NCBI GenBank assembly: GCA_964645005.1
Contig: CAZXYS010000071.1
Span: 1 to 9,758 of the forward strand
Length of the DNA stretch: 9,758 bases
Direction of reading: 5' to 3'
Source: CAZXYS01 sp964645005
GTDB taxonomy: Bacteria; Bacteroidota; Ignavibacteria; Kapaibacteriales; UBA2268
Made by a program: the position numbers and the translations under genes. Shown here one piece after another: positions 1 to 6,377 of this stretch (positions are counted from its first letter, which is position 1; each line of letters opens with the position of its first letter). Under the pieces are notes generated by a model, which did no database searches, was not told where the DNA came from, and saw nothing but the letters and a program-made list of their open reading frames with translations.

Positions 1-65
1 ACGAGACTCGAACTCGCGACCCCAACCTTGGCAAGGTTGTGCTCTACCAACTGAGCTATTCCCGC
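1..65 (-). tRNA. tRNA-Gly (anticodon GCC), 3' end cut by window edge
   Basis: On the minus strand this folds as a tRNA: acceptor 5' strand GCGGGAA, D arm GCTC/GAGC, anticodon stem CAACC/GGTTG around loop TTGCCAA (anticodon GCC at 30-32), variable loop GGGTC, and T arm GCGAG-TTCGAGT-CTCGT with one wobble pair. The 65 visible bases account for every part except the final seven acceptor bases and the discriminator, which lie beyond the left edge. Whether CCA is encoded cannot be seen. Confidence 0.95.
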
Positions 66-84
66 TTATCACTTTAAGCGTTAG

Positions 85-115
85 CAAAAGTACAACTTTT
101 TTTCAAAAAACACAA
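85..115 (-). promoter_or_regulatory. Candidate Bacteroidota-type promoter for tRNA-Gly
   Basis: Read on the minus strand, TACTTTTG (85-92) matches the TAnnTTTG -7 box described for Bacteroidota, and a TTG (113-115) lies 20 bases upstream in the range expected for the -33 element. The -7 box sits 19 bases before the mature tRNA 5' end, leaving room for a short leader. The match is to a consensus only; the spacer is A/T-rich, so chance matches are possible. Confidence 0.5.
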
Positions 116-312
116 TTAATTTTTGATTTTTTTTATTTCAAGTCAATTTTTTCATCAAAAATTAATCTGAAATTAAGTTATAATTTATTTACTATCGTTA
201 TATTATAACAAAAGACCAAAACGAAATAAATGCATTAATTATTGTATATATTATCCCTTTCTTTATTTTCGATCATAAAAAGTAAGATAAAGCGGAGGTA
301 TCATTCATTATA

Positions 313-350
313 CCCATCTTTTCTTTGCGCCCTTTGCGCTCTTAGCGTGA
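313..350 (-). repeat. Intergenic direct repeat, copy 1 (38 bp)
   Basis: This segment is identical to the copy at 394-440 except that it lacks one 9-base unit. On the minus strand it begins TCACGCTAAGAGCGCAAAG and ends with AAAAGATGGG. Its core is the iterated 9-mer GCGCAAAGG-type unit, here fewer times than in copy 2. It is much more G/C-rich than its surroundings. Similar GCGCAAAG-type repeats occur in spacers of many bacterial genomes, recalled from general knowledge and not searched here. Confidence 0.85.
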
Positions 351-393
351 GTTCTTTAGCTCTTCTATCTTTTCAATCACTAAATTCTTAATT

Positions 394-440
394 CCCATCT
401 TTTCTTTGCGCCCTTTGCGCCCTTTGCGCTCTTAGCGTGA
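394..440 (-). repeat. Intergenic direct repeat, copy 2 (47 bp)
   Basis: Second copy of the repeat at 313-350, longer by exactly one 9-base unit (plus-strand CCCTTTGCG iterated one more time). The remaining 38 positions are identical. The two copies lie in the same orientation, separated by 43 AT-rich bases. Exact identity at the ends with a whole-unit length difference points to slippage within the 9-mer array rather than to point divergence. Confidence 0.85.
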
Positions 441-522
441 CACACATTCTTAATCCTCACTGACAAAAAATTTAAAAATCTTTGACCCTGATATAGCATT
501 AGAACATAAACAATCACTTATT

Positions 523-626
523 CCCCCTCATCCCCAGCCCTTCTCTTGGCGGGAGAAGGTTGTAAGAATTTCTTATTACACAGAAAGACCCTTCTCCACT
601 TGTGAGAAGGAATTTAGGGTTTAGGG
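523..626. repeat. Palindromic intergenic element (REP/MITE-like)
   Basis: The element contains two hairpins with the same 7-bp arms, CCTTCTC/GAGAAGG, each with a 7-base loop (539-559 and 590-610). Between them near its centre is a 13-base palindrome TAAGAATTTCTTA (563-575). Its outer ends are degenerate inverted repeats (CCCTCATCCCC- on the left; the complement of -TTTAGGGTTTAGGG on the right). The layout resembles widespread non-coding palindromic repeats of the CCCTCA...CCCTTCTCC type. It lies directly downstream of the minus-strand receptor gene and could also help end or stabilise that transcript; this role is inferred. Confidence 0.65.
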
Positions 627-664
627 AATTCTTATAATGAATTATCAGGATTAATCATATTTAT

Positions 665-2956
665 TTAAAATGTGAATACAATACCTATACTGGGAAGTAT
701 TCCAAAGGATTTGAGGTATTCTTTTCTTTGCTCGCGGTAGTTCCACATCACGCCTGATACATTTTCACGGCTGTAAAGATTTTGTATGTCAATAAATGTT
801 TCGAGACTGAATCTACCGCCAAGGTCCCACATTTTGTCCACTCGTACATCGAGGGAATGAAAGAATGGAAATCTTTCTCCTTCATTATAACGCGTATAAT
901 CGCGTCTGCCGGAGCCGTCATCGAGGAACGGGGTCGTTGGCAAGCCTGTGGCGGCGCGGAATTTTGCTGAGATCTCCCATTCTTTTGGCAATCTGTATCC
1001 GGCTGACACATTGATAATAAAGCGAGAGTCAAATTTTCCGGGATGTTCAACACCCGCTATTGACTCGAATTTAGTTTGGCTGACTGTAAGACTTAACAAT
1101 CCGTATAATGGAATTTCGCCGAGCCTTTTTTGTATGAAAAATTCCGCTCCTCGGGAAAATCCGGTGCCAACACTTCTTATTGGCTCCAAACCAAAAGGGA
1201 TATCCATGAATAGATCGTCAAAACCCGATGGAGCCAGTACGGCATGAGGTCTGTAAATCCTTGCCGGATAGTTGTCATAGACCTTATAATAAACTTCAAG
1301 CTGGACTTTCAAATCTGCCAATGGAGTATGCCCGAATCCAACAACTATCTGATCCGTCTGAATAGCTTCAAGGGGTTGTTCAGTACCGCCCATAAGCCAA
1401 ATATATGATGGCGGCTGGTAATACCTGCCGGCACTTAAATTGAATGCAAACATGGAATTTAGCTTATATTGAGCCGATATGCGTGGAGAGAGATAGAGCT
1501 TCGGATCGACAAAATCATAATAATCCATTCTACCGCCGACTGTGACTTTGTGGGCGCCAATGAAGGAAGTGAGGCTCAGATAAGTAGAATTTTTTATGGC
1601 TGTCCAGTTAGAATCTACGTCGAGTTCTCTTCCCACTCCATTTTGGTCTCTGCGAAGAGAATCAGGAAGAAATATGTCATAATCGAGTTTGGAGGCATAT
1701 TTAATCTGATTGCCGGCTAGCAGATTGAAATTTTCACCAATTTGATAGTCCAAATCGGCTTTAAAAGATGTTTCTCCTTCGTAAGATTCATTTTTGAAAA
1801 TGGTATTACGTAGCGAATCATTCTGAGTTGTATTGAAATATGTATATGAGCGCCCCAAGGTGAAATTAGCAAAGCCTTTTTTGAAAATGGTCTTCCAAGT
1901 TAGTCCGGTTACATATTGCTTTTGTATCGGTACGGCAAAGCGGCTGTTGTCATAGTCTGATTCATCATCATCGTAATTTAAGGAGACATCATCCAATGCT
2001 CCTATAGTAAGGAAAGAAAGCAAATTTTTGTTGTTGATCTTATAATCGGCTTTGGTCTGGAAGTCCCAATACTGCGGCACGAAATTGAATCCGGCAGCAT
2101 TGAAGATCAAATCCAGATAACTGCGGCGAGCGCTAAAAAGAAAGGATCCCTTTTCCCCTATCGGTCCTTCTGCTATTGCGCCGAAGCCGGTAGCCGAGAG
2201 CTTTAAATCACCTGTGAATCGCTGGTCATTTCCTTTTCGGAGAGTGATATCGGTGATGGAGGAGACTTTATTCCCGTATTGCGCACCAAATCCGCCGGTA
2301 GAGAAATCTACATTCTTTACAAAATCGATGTTTATAATGGACAAAGGACCGCCGGAAGTTCCCTGCGAACCAAAGTGGTTGATATTTTTCAACTCAACAT
2401 TATCAACGATGAACAGATTCTCAAAAGGAGCGCCGCCACGTACAAAAAGATCATTCCTGCCGGCTCCTGTAACAGCCACACCTGGAAGGAGAGCCGTCGC
2501 CCTTATTATATCTTCCTGAACACCGGGTGCTCTGCGTATCTCTTCAGAGTTGTAGGTTTGAGTGCTTGTATAATTCCGGATACGTTCCTGGAAGTAGCTG
2601 CCTCTGACTTCAGCACCTTCAAGTTCAATAATTTTCTGAGTTAATTCGATTTCAAGAGTTTTGGGTTTGCCGCACATGAAAGCAATGTTCGATTCAACAT
2701 AAGCATTGTAACCTACACCACTGAACCTTAGAGAATATACGCCATCTTCAAGATTGCTTATTGAAAATTTCCCCTCTTTGTTGGTAATTGCACCTTTTTT
2801 GGTACCAACCACGACAACATTAATTCCGGCTATAGGCGATTGGTTGCTTCTGTCAAGGACAGTTCCTGTTATCTTGCAATTACCGTTATCTGATTGTGCA
2901 TATAAAGAATTCAGTGATAAACTGAATATAACAATCATAAGTATTAGATTTTTCAT
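665..2956 (-). CDS. TonB-dependent outer-membrane receptor with carboxypeptidase-regulatory-like domain
   Basis: A 763-residue outer-membrane receptor, expected to use TonB/ExbBD energy to import a ligand that cannot be named from sequence. Residues 1-20 are a hydrophobic signal peptide ending in a plausible LYA cleavage site. Residues about 26-110 form a beta-sandwich of the carboxypeptidase-D regulatory-like family (GTVLDRSNQSPIAGINVVV, then G-x-F-x-I-x-L-x-x-G-x-Y-x-L). Residues about 125-240 are the plug, with NDLFVRGGAPFENLFIVDNV at 168-187. The rest is a beta-barrel of alternating aromatic strands ending in a C-terminal Phe, usual for outer-membrane insertion. The ATG at 2954-2956 is preceded by an AAGGA site (2959-2963). 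No SusD partner or TonB gene is adjacent. Family call is strong; substrate unknown. Confidence 0.93.
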   Translation of the reverse strand: MKNLILMIVIFSLSLNSLYAQSDNGNCKITGTVLDRSNQSPIAGINVVVVGTKKGAITNKEGKFSISNLEDGVYSLRFSGVGYNAYVESNIAFMCGKPKTLEIELTQKIIELEGAEVRGSYFQERIRNYTSTQTYNSEEIRRAPGVQEDIIRATALLPGVAVTGAGRNDLFVRGGAPFENLFIVDNVELKNINHFGSQGTSGGPLSIINIDFVKNVDFSTGGFGAQYGNKVSSITDITLRKGNDQRFTGDLKLSATGFGAIAEGPIGEKGSFLFSARRSYLDLIFNAAGFNFVPQYWDFQTKADYKINNKNLLSFLTIGALDDVSLNYDDDESDYDNSRFAVPIQKQYVTGLTWKTIFKKGFANFTLGRSYTYFNTTQNDSLRNTIFKNESYEGETSFKADLDYQIGENFNLLAGNQIKYASKLDYDIFLPDSLRRDQNGVGRELDVDSNWTAIKNSTYLSLTSFIGAHKVTVGGRMDYYDFVDPKLYLSPRISAQYKLNSMFAFNLSAGRYYQPPSYIWLMGGTEQPLEAIQTDQIVVGFGHTPLADLKVQLEVYYKVYDNYPARIYRPHAVLAPSGFDDLFMDIPFGLEPIRSVGTGFSRGAEFFIQKRLGEIPLYGLLSLTVSQTKFESIAGVEHPGKFDSRFIINVSAGYRLPKEWEISAKFRAATGLPTTPFLDDGSGRRDYTRYNEGERFPFFHSLDVRVDKMWDLGGRFSLETFIDIQNLYSRENVSGVMWNYREQRKEYLKSFGILPSIGIVFTF

Positions 2957-2958
2957 AA

Positions 2959-2963
2959 TCCTT
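2959..2963 (-). promoter_or_regulatory. Ribosome binding site of the receptor gene
   Basis: On the minus strand AAGGA ends 2 bases before the ATG at 2954-2956. It is short-spaced, but it is the best Shine-Dalgarno match among the minus-strand genes here and supports that start, which also gives a complete signal peptide. Confidence 0.55.
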
Positions 2964-3100
2964 GAAATTTAAAGTTATACAATATATCTACAATTTATTT
3001 TCTTCAGAACGTACGTCAATGGATTATATTGATAGTGATTTATTATATTTTTGGGAGGAAAAGATATAAAAAGCACGAGTGATATGGGAGCATAAAAAAT

Positions 3101-3122
3101 CTATACAATATCTACACAATAT
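3101..3122. repeat. Imperfect 11-bp tandem repeat
   Basis: CTATACAATAT followed at once by CTACACAATAT (10 of 11 identical) in the spacer between the receptor gene and Enzyme I. A related stretch starting TATACAATATATCTAC lies at 2976-2991 in the same spacer. This could be a duplicated binding site or simple AT-rich slippage. No strong intrinsic terminator is visible after Enzyme I. Confidence 0.5.
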
Positions 3123-3149
3123 TTAATCAAAAAAAGATGAAATGTGATT

Positions 3150-4943
3150 TTATACATTTAGTAAATCTCTTACTTCCTTTTGGCAGGAATAAGTCATAAC
3201 TTCATCCACTAACTTCAAAGCATGAGAATATTCCAGTTCTCTGACGCGGCTCTTAAGTTCGAGGAGTATTGACGGAGGTACACTTAACTCATCAATTCCT
3301 AAGCCGATGAGCAGTGCAGTAGCTGCTGAATGGCCTGCAAGTTCCCCGCAAATCGCAACAGGGATGTTATTCTTCTTTGCAGCTTCTACGGTAAGTCTTA
3401 TCAATCTAATGATTGAAGGATGGAAAGAATCGAAAATATCGGCAACGAGTTCATTATCTCTGTCTGCTGCAAGAACATATTGCGTCAGGTCATTTGTACC
3501 AATACTGAAGAAGTCAACAACTTCAGCCAGTTTATCGGAGATAAGAGCTGCAGATGGAGTCTCGATCATTATTCCTATGGGAATGTTAGTATCAAAGCCT
3601 TTTTTCCTACGGTGCAGGTCTTCTTTACATTTTTCTATTATCTCACGAGCGTCCAAAGTTTCTCTGATTGTGGAAACCATAGGAAGCATTAATCTGACAT
3701 TTCTATTTACAGATGCCCTGAGTATGGCTTTAATCTGAGGTTCGAAAAGATCGGGGCGAGAAAGCAGGAATCTTATACCGCGATAACCCAGAGCAGGATT
3801 ATCTTCGTGAAAAGGCATCCCTTCGGCATATTTATCGCTTCCCAGATCGAATGCACGCAGGGTAACAGCATGAGGGTAACATCTGTCGGCTAATTCTCTG
3901 TACCACTTGTACTGTTCTCGTTCCGAAGGTACAAAATTCGATCCGAAAATCAGATTTTCCGTTCTTACCAATCCAACGCCTTCGGCTCCAACCATAATGG
4001 ATGCTTCAACATCTTCGAGAAAGTCCACGTTTGCGAGGAGTTTTACTTTCTTGCCATCTAAAGTCACTGATGGCTCTTTTACAAGTTTCCCGAGCTGCCG
4101 GCGGTGGGCTTGTTCCTTTGATTTTTTTTCTTTGTATAGAGTTATGCTGCCTTCGGTGGGATTTGATATCAGTTTCCCGCTAAAACCGTCAACGATGATC
4201 TCAGCACCGTTTTTGATCAATTCAGTAGAATTTTTTACTCCCATGACCATTGGTATCTCGAAGGAACGTGCCAGTATCGCCGCATGAGAAGCAATACCGC
4301 CGACCTCTGTAACTATACCTATTACACCTGCTTCTTTAAAGTTTACTATATCTGCAGGAGTCAGGGATTTGGCAATCACTATGGAATCTTTGCTAACCGA
4401 ATAAACGAGACAGCGATCGCGAAGAATGTATAGAAGCCTTTCCTTTATATGGTCAAGATCCACAGCCCTTTCTCTTAGAATCTTGTCATGGGAGCGATTG
4501 AAGAACTTCTTTTTATCGTCAATTTCCCTTACCAGTGAGCTTTCGGCTGAATAACCCTGCTTAATTCTTTTTTCCACTGATTTTCTGAAATAATCGTCCT
4601 CGACCATCATCAGGCTGGTCTCGATGATGGGTGCAATGTTAGCTGATTCTTTTCCTATTTTATTGAGTATGGAGGCAAATTCGTTTCTGAGACTCTCGAT
4701 CGCCGAGCCAAATCTATTTATCTCCCCATTTATTTCGCCTTTTGATATCCTTGAATCAGGCACATAGATTTTTTCCCGCTCGAGAACCACGGCTTTTCCA
4801 ATGTTAGTACCCGGAGCACAGGGAACCCCTTTCAATACAATTTCATCTATCTCAAATTCAGCTTCTATATTGTCGCCAAAGCCAAAATCCACCTCTTTCG
4901 GACCGAAATTATTTTTGCTATATTTATTGTTGTCTGTATTCAC
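3150..4943 (-). CDS. ptsI: PTS Enzyme I (phosphoenolpyruvate-protein phosphotransferase)
   Basis: Cytoplasmic enzyme that takes phosphate from PEP onto its own histidine and passes it to HPr, starting the PTS phosphorelay. The 597-residue protein has the full Enzyme I layout: HPr-binding and swivel domains to about residue 260, with catalytic His220 in GGIASHAAILARS, then a PEP-binding TIM barrel. Arg327 (GLVRTE), Arg363 (TLRAFDLGSDK), Glu461 (IMIETPSA), Asp485 (GTNDLTQY) and Cys532 (ICGELAGH) match E. coli Arg296, Arg332, Glu431, Asp455 and Cys502. No GAF domain is present, so it is not the nitrogen-type PtsP. Before the usual start (LKGVPCAPGTNIGKA) there is an acidic, Asn-rich extension of about 33 residues. 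The start used is GTG at 4941-4943 and no in-frame ATG exists nearby, so the exact N-terminus is uncertain. It follows ptsH by 78 bases, probably as one operon. Confidence 0.96.
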   Translation of the reverse strand: MNTDNNKYSKNNFGPKEVDFGFGDNIEAEFEIDEIVLKGVPCAPGTNIGKAVVLEREKIYVPDSRISKGEINGEINRFGSAIESLRNEFASILNKIGKESANIAPIIETSLMMVEDDYFRKSVEKRIKQGYSAESSLVREIDDKKKFFNRSHDKILRERAVDLDHIKERLLYILRDRCLVYSVSKDSIVIAKSLTPADIVNFKEAGVIGIVTEVGGIASHAAILARSFEIPMVMGVKNSTELIKNGAEIIVDGFSGKLISNPTEGSITLYKEKKSKEQAHRRQLGKLVKEPSVTLDGKKVKLLANVDFLEDVEASIMVGAEGVGLVRTENLIFGSNFVPSEREQYKWYRELADRCYPHAVTLRAFDLGSDKYAEGMPFHEDNPALGYRGIRFLLSRPDLFEPQIKAILRASVNRNVRLMLPMVSTIRETLDAREIIEKCKEDLHRRKKGFDTNIPIGIMIETPSAALISDKLAEVVDFFSIGTNDLTQYVLAADRDNELVADIFDSFHPSIIRLIRLTVEAAKKNNIPVAICGELAGHSAATALLIGLGIDELSVPPSILLELKSRVRELEYSHALKLVDEVMTYSCQKEVRDLLNV

Positions 4944-5021
4944 AATGATGTACTTTTTTTGACCCCCTAAATATTTGAACTGTGTTTACTTTTGACGTAT
5001 TTACCAAACCTAAATTTTTAC

Positions 5022-5285
5022 CTATTCTCCAAATCCTGATTCAAAATACTCAGATAAATCTTTTGCCGCCGTGTCCTCATCCTCTCCATCAACCTGGAGT
5101 TGCAATTTACAACCTTGTTCTGCTGCAAGTGTCATGACACCTATTATGCTTTTAGCATTAATAGCGAATCCGTCACGGAGAAGATAAACATCCGATTTAT
5201 ACTGCGAGGCAAGTTTAACAAGCGAAGCCGCGGGTCGTGTGTGCAAACCTGCCCTGTTCTTTACCGTAACTTCTTTTTCTATCAT
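5022..5285 (-). CDS. ptsH: HPr phosphocarrier protein of the PTS
   Basis: Small cytoplasmic carrier accepting phosphate from Enzyme I. The motif NRAGLHTRPA holds the phosphorylated histidine, and NAKSIIGVM holds the regulatory serine region. The longest frame starts at a GTG (5289-5291), but the ATG two codons later (5283-5285) is chosen. It gives 87 residues and places these residues exactly at His15 and Ser46, the canonical HPr numbering. A weak AAGA lies 9 bases upstream of that ATG. The conserved Ser46 would allow control by an HPr kinase of the kind known in Firmicutes and many other bacteria; whether this organism has one is not visible here. The gene precedes ptsI by 78 bases on the same strand. 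Confidence 0.95.
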   Translation of the reverse strand: MIEKEVTVKNRAGLHTRPAASLVKLASQYKSDVYLLRDGFAINAKSIIGVMTLAAEQGCKLQLQVDGEDEDTAAKDLSEYFESGFGE

Positions 5286-5342
5286 ATTCACACATCTTAA
5301 TGAATAAAGATATGCAATTTATTAATTTTTATTCTCGTAGTA

Positions 5343-5370
5343 AATATAATATTTTTTTTCTTAGAAACAA
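5343..5370 (-). promoter_or_regulatory. Candidate promoter upstream of ptsH
   Basis: On the minus strand TTGTTT (5365-5370) and TATATT (5343-5348) are separated by 16 bases, similar to a -35/-10 pair of the common sigma-70 kind. Just upstream is a perfect T8A8 tract (5372-5387) that could act as a curved-DNA or UP-like element. The region is so AT-rich that the match may be fortuitous. It would leave a leader of about 50 bases before the HPr ATG. Confidence 0.3.
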
Positions 5371-5409
5371 GTTTTTTTTAAAAAAAATGACTTTATCTTG
5401 CATTTATGA

Positions 5410-5534
5410 GAGAGTATCCCATAATTGATTTTTATTTATGCTTGCATCTATCATACTTTGACTCCGGTCTTTCTTCAACTCCGATCAGGATGACAGAAGT
5501 TGTGTTACTATTTTCGAGCTTGTGATATACTCTC
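5410..5534. repeat. Possible degraded inverted-repeat element in the tsaC-ptsH spacer
   Basis: Arms GAGAGTAT (5410-5417) and ATACTCTC (5527-5534) are perfect inverted repeats; extended inward they match at 12 of 15 positions. They bracket a segment holding a sequence (5473-5494) which on the minus strand reads GTCATCCTGATCGGAGTTG and onward. That is close to the GTCATCCTGAGCGGAGTCGAAG repeat I recall from spacers of many FCB-group and other genomes. No coding frame is present. It is most likely non-coding repeat DNA. Confidence 0.4.
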
Positions 5535-5545
5535 CGATATTAATT

Positions 5546-6193
5546 TTAAGCATTTAACAATTTTTTATTTATTGTATTTTCAATTTCAGTGCGTTTGACA
5601 GTGCCCTTCCTGATTAATTCCGGTTGAACTTTGGATAGGTCAATGACTGTAGAGGCTGTCCTGTGTTTTGTTGCCCCTGATTCAAAAATGTAAAATGAGC
5701 GGTCGCCGAGTTCCCGAATAATGACTTCTGTAGTGTTAGGAACCTGCCCTCCCGATAAGTTAGCAGATGTACCGGCGATATAGATGCCGGTTTCTCTAAT
5801 CAGAGTTCTGACAAATTTATTATCGGGAATTCTTATGCCGAGGGAATTCAGCCCGCCTGTGACAATGTCCGGGACATTATCCTTCTTTGGAAGTACAATT
5901 GTCAACGGACCGGGAAGAAATTTCTCAGCTAGTTGATAAAAGCTTTCAGGAATATTCTTGCATAATTTCTCTACATCCTTTATGTCGGACAGGTGGGCTG
6001 AAAGCGGGTTATTAAGGCGTCTTCTCTTAACTTCAAAAATCTGACGTACAGGCTTTTCATTAAAAATGTCCGCACCAAGTCCATAGACCGTATCTGTTGG
6101 GAAAGCTATAATTTCGCCGCTTTTCAAAAGATTGCCAGCAAGCTCCAGTGCTTGGCTGAAATTTTTTTCAATATCTATTAGCTTTGACTTCAT
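5546..6193 (-). CDS. tsaC: L-threonylcarbamoyladenylate synthase, TsaC/YrdC family
   Basis: Makes threonylcarbamoyl-AMP from threonine, bicarbonate and ATP in the cytoplasm; the TsaBDE-type machinery then uses this to form t6A37 on tRNAs reading ANN codons. The 215 residues are a single YrdC domain. FPTDTVYGLG is at 31-40, Lys56 and Arg58 (KRRR) and SAN at 143-145 make the KxR...SxN signature, with PGPLTIVLPKK at 94-104 and STVID at 181-185. The C-terminal Sua5 domain is absent, so it is the short TsaC form, with a tail of about 20 residues beyond the core (PELIRKGTVKR onward). The ATG at 6191-6193 has no clear Shine-Dalgarno site. The gene is divergent from the glucan phosphorylase and 254 bases upstream of HPr, so it is probably a separate transcription unit from the pts genes. 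Confidence 0.94.
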   Translation of the reverse strand: MKSKLIDIEKNFSQALELAGNLLKSGEIIAFPTDTVYGLGADIFNEKPVRQIFEVKRRRLNNPLSAHLSDIKDVEKLCKNIPESFYQLAEKFLPGPLTIVLPKKDNVPDIVTGGLNSLGIRIPDNKFVRTLIRETGIYIAGTSANLSGGQVPNTTEVIIRELGDRSFYIFESGATKHRTASTVIDLSKVQPELIRKGTVKRTEIENTINKKLLNA

Positions 6194-6377
6194 TTAAAAT
6201 GAAATTGATGTTGTTTTAACCGATATAATCAGGTTTTATGCTTAATTTAAAAAATACTATCTTAACTTATTTCGATCTTTGAATATCGTAAATATTAAAA
6301 AAATATTTCAAATGAATAATATTTTTCATAGTTTTAATATTCTTTAAGATTAATTTGAAAATTCAACGGAGATTTTA
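6194..6377. promoter_or_regulatory. Divergent AT-rich control region between tsaC and glgP
   Basis: Both flanking genes start outward from this 184-base spacer, so promoters in both directions must lie here. A TATAAT (6224-6229) is visible but lacks a well-spaced -35 box. A perfect A/T hairpin AAATATT-AAAAA-AATATTT lies at 6290-6308. I cannot assign a specific promoter or operator. Confidence 0.45.
6368..6371 (+). promoter_or_regulatory. Ribosome binding site of glgP
   Basis: GGAG lies 6 bases before the ATG at 6378-6380, a good Shine-Dalgarno match that fixes the phosphorylase start. Confidence 0.75.

Larger units (their letters stand above)
66..664. other. Gene-free AT-rich spacer with repeats
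   Basis: About 600 bases with no credible coding region on either strand. It holds the tRNA-Gly promoter candidate, an AT-rich stretch (93-300) with a perfect 13-base odd palindrome GTTATATTATAAC at 197-209, two copies of a G/C-rich direct repeat (313-350, 394-440), and a palindromic element (523-626) just past the end of the receptor gene. Only very short open frames occur, such as an 18-codon one on the minus strand at 342-398 that starts in one repeat copy and stops in the other. Confidence 0.7.

Noticed and set aside
342..398. 18-codon minus-strand frame between the two direct repeats (MGIKNLVIEKIEELKNSR)
   Set aside because: Too short, no clear ribosome site, and its start and stop both lie inside copies of a non-coding repeat; charged helix-like composition alone is not enough.
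313..440. Possible CRISPR array because of repeated units
   Set aside because: Only two copies, the 43-base gap is not one of several similar-size spacers, internal 9-mer iteration is not CRISPR-like, and no cas gene is near.
5372..5387. T8A8 tract as a bidirectional terminator between tsaC and ptsH
   Set aside because: A pure A/T palindrome without a loop would form a very weak hairpin; a DNA-curvature role is more likely, so it is only mentioned with the ptsH promoter candidate.
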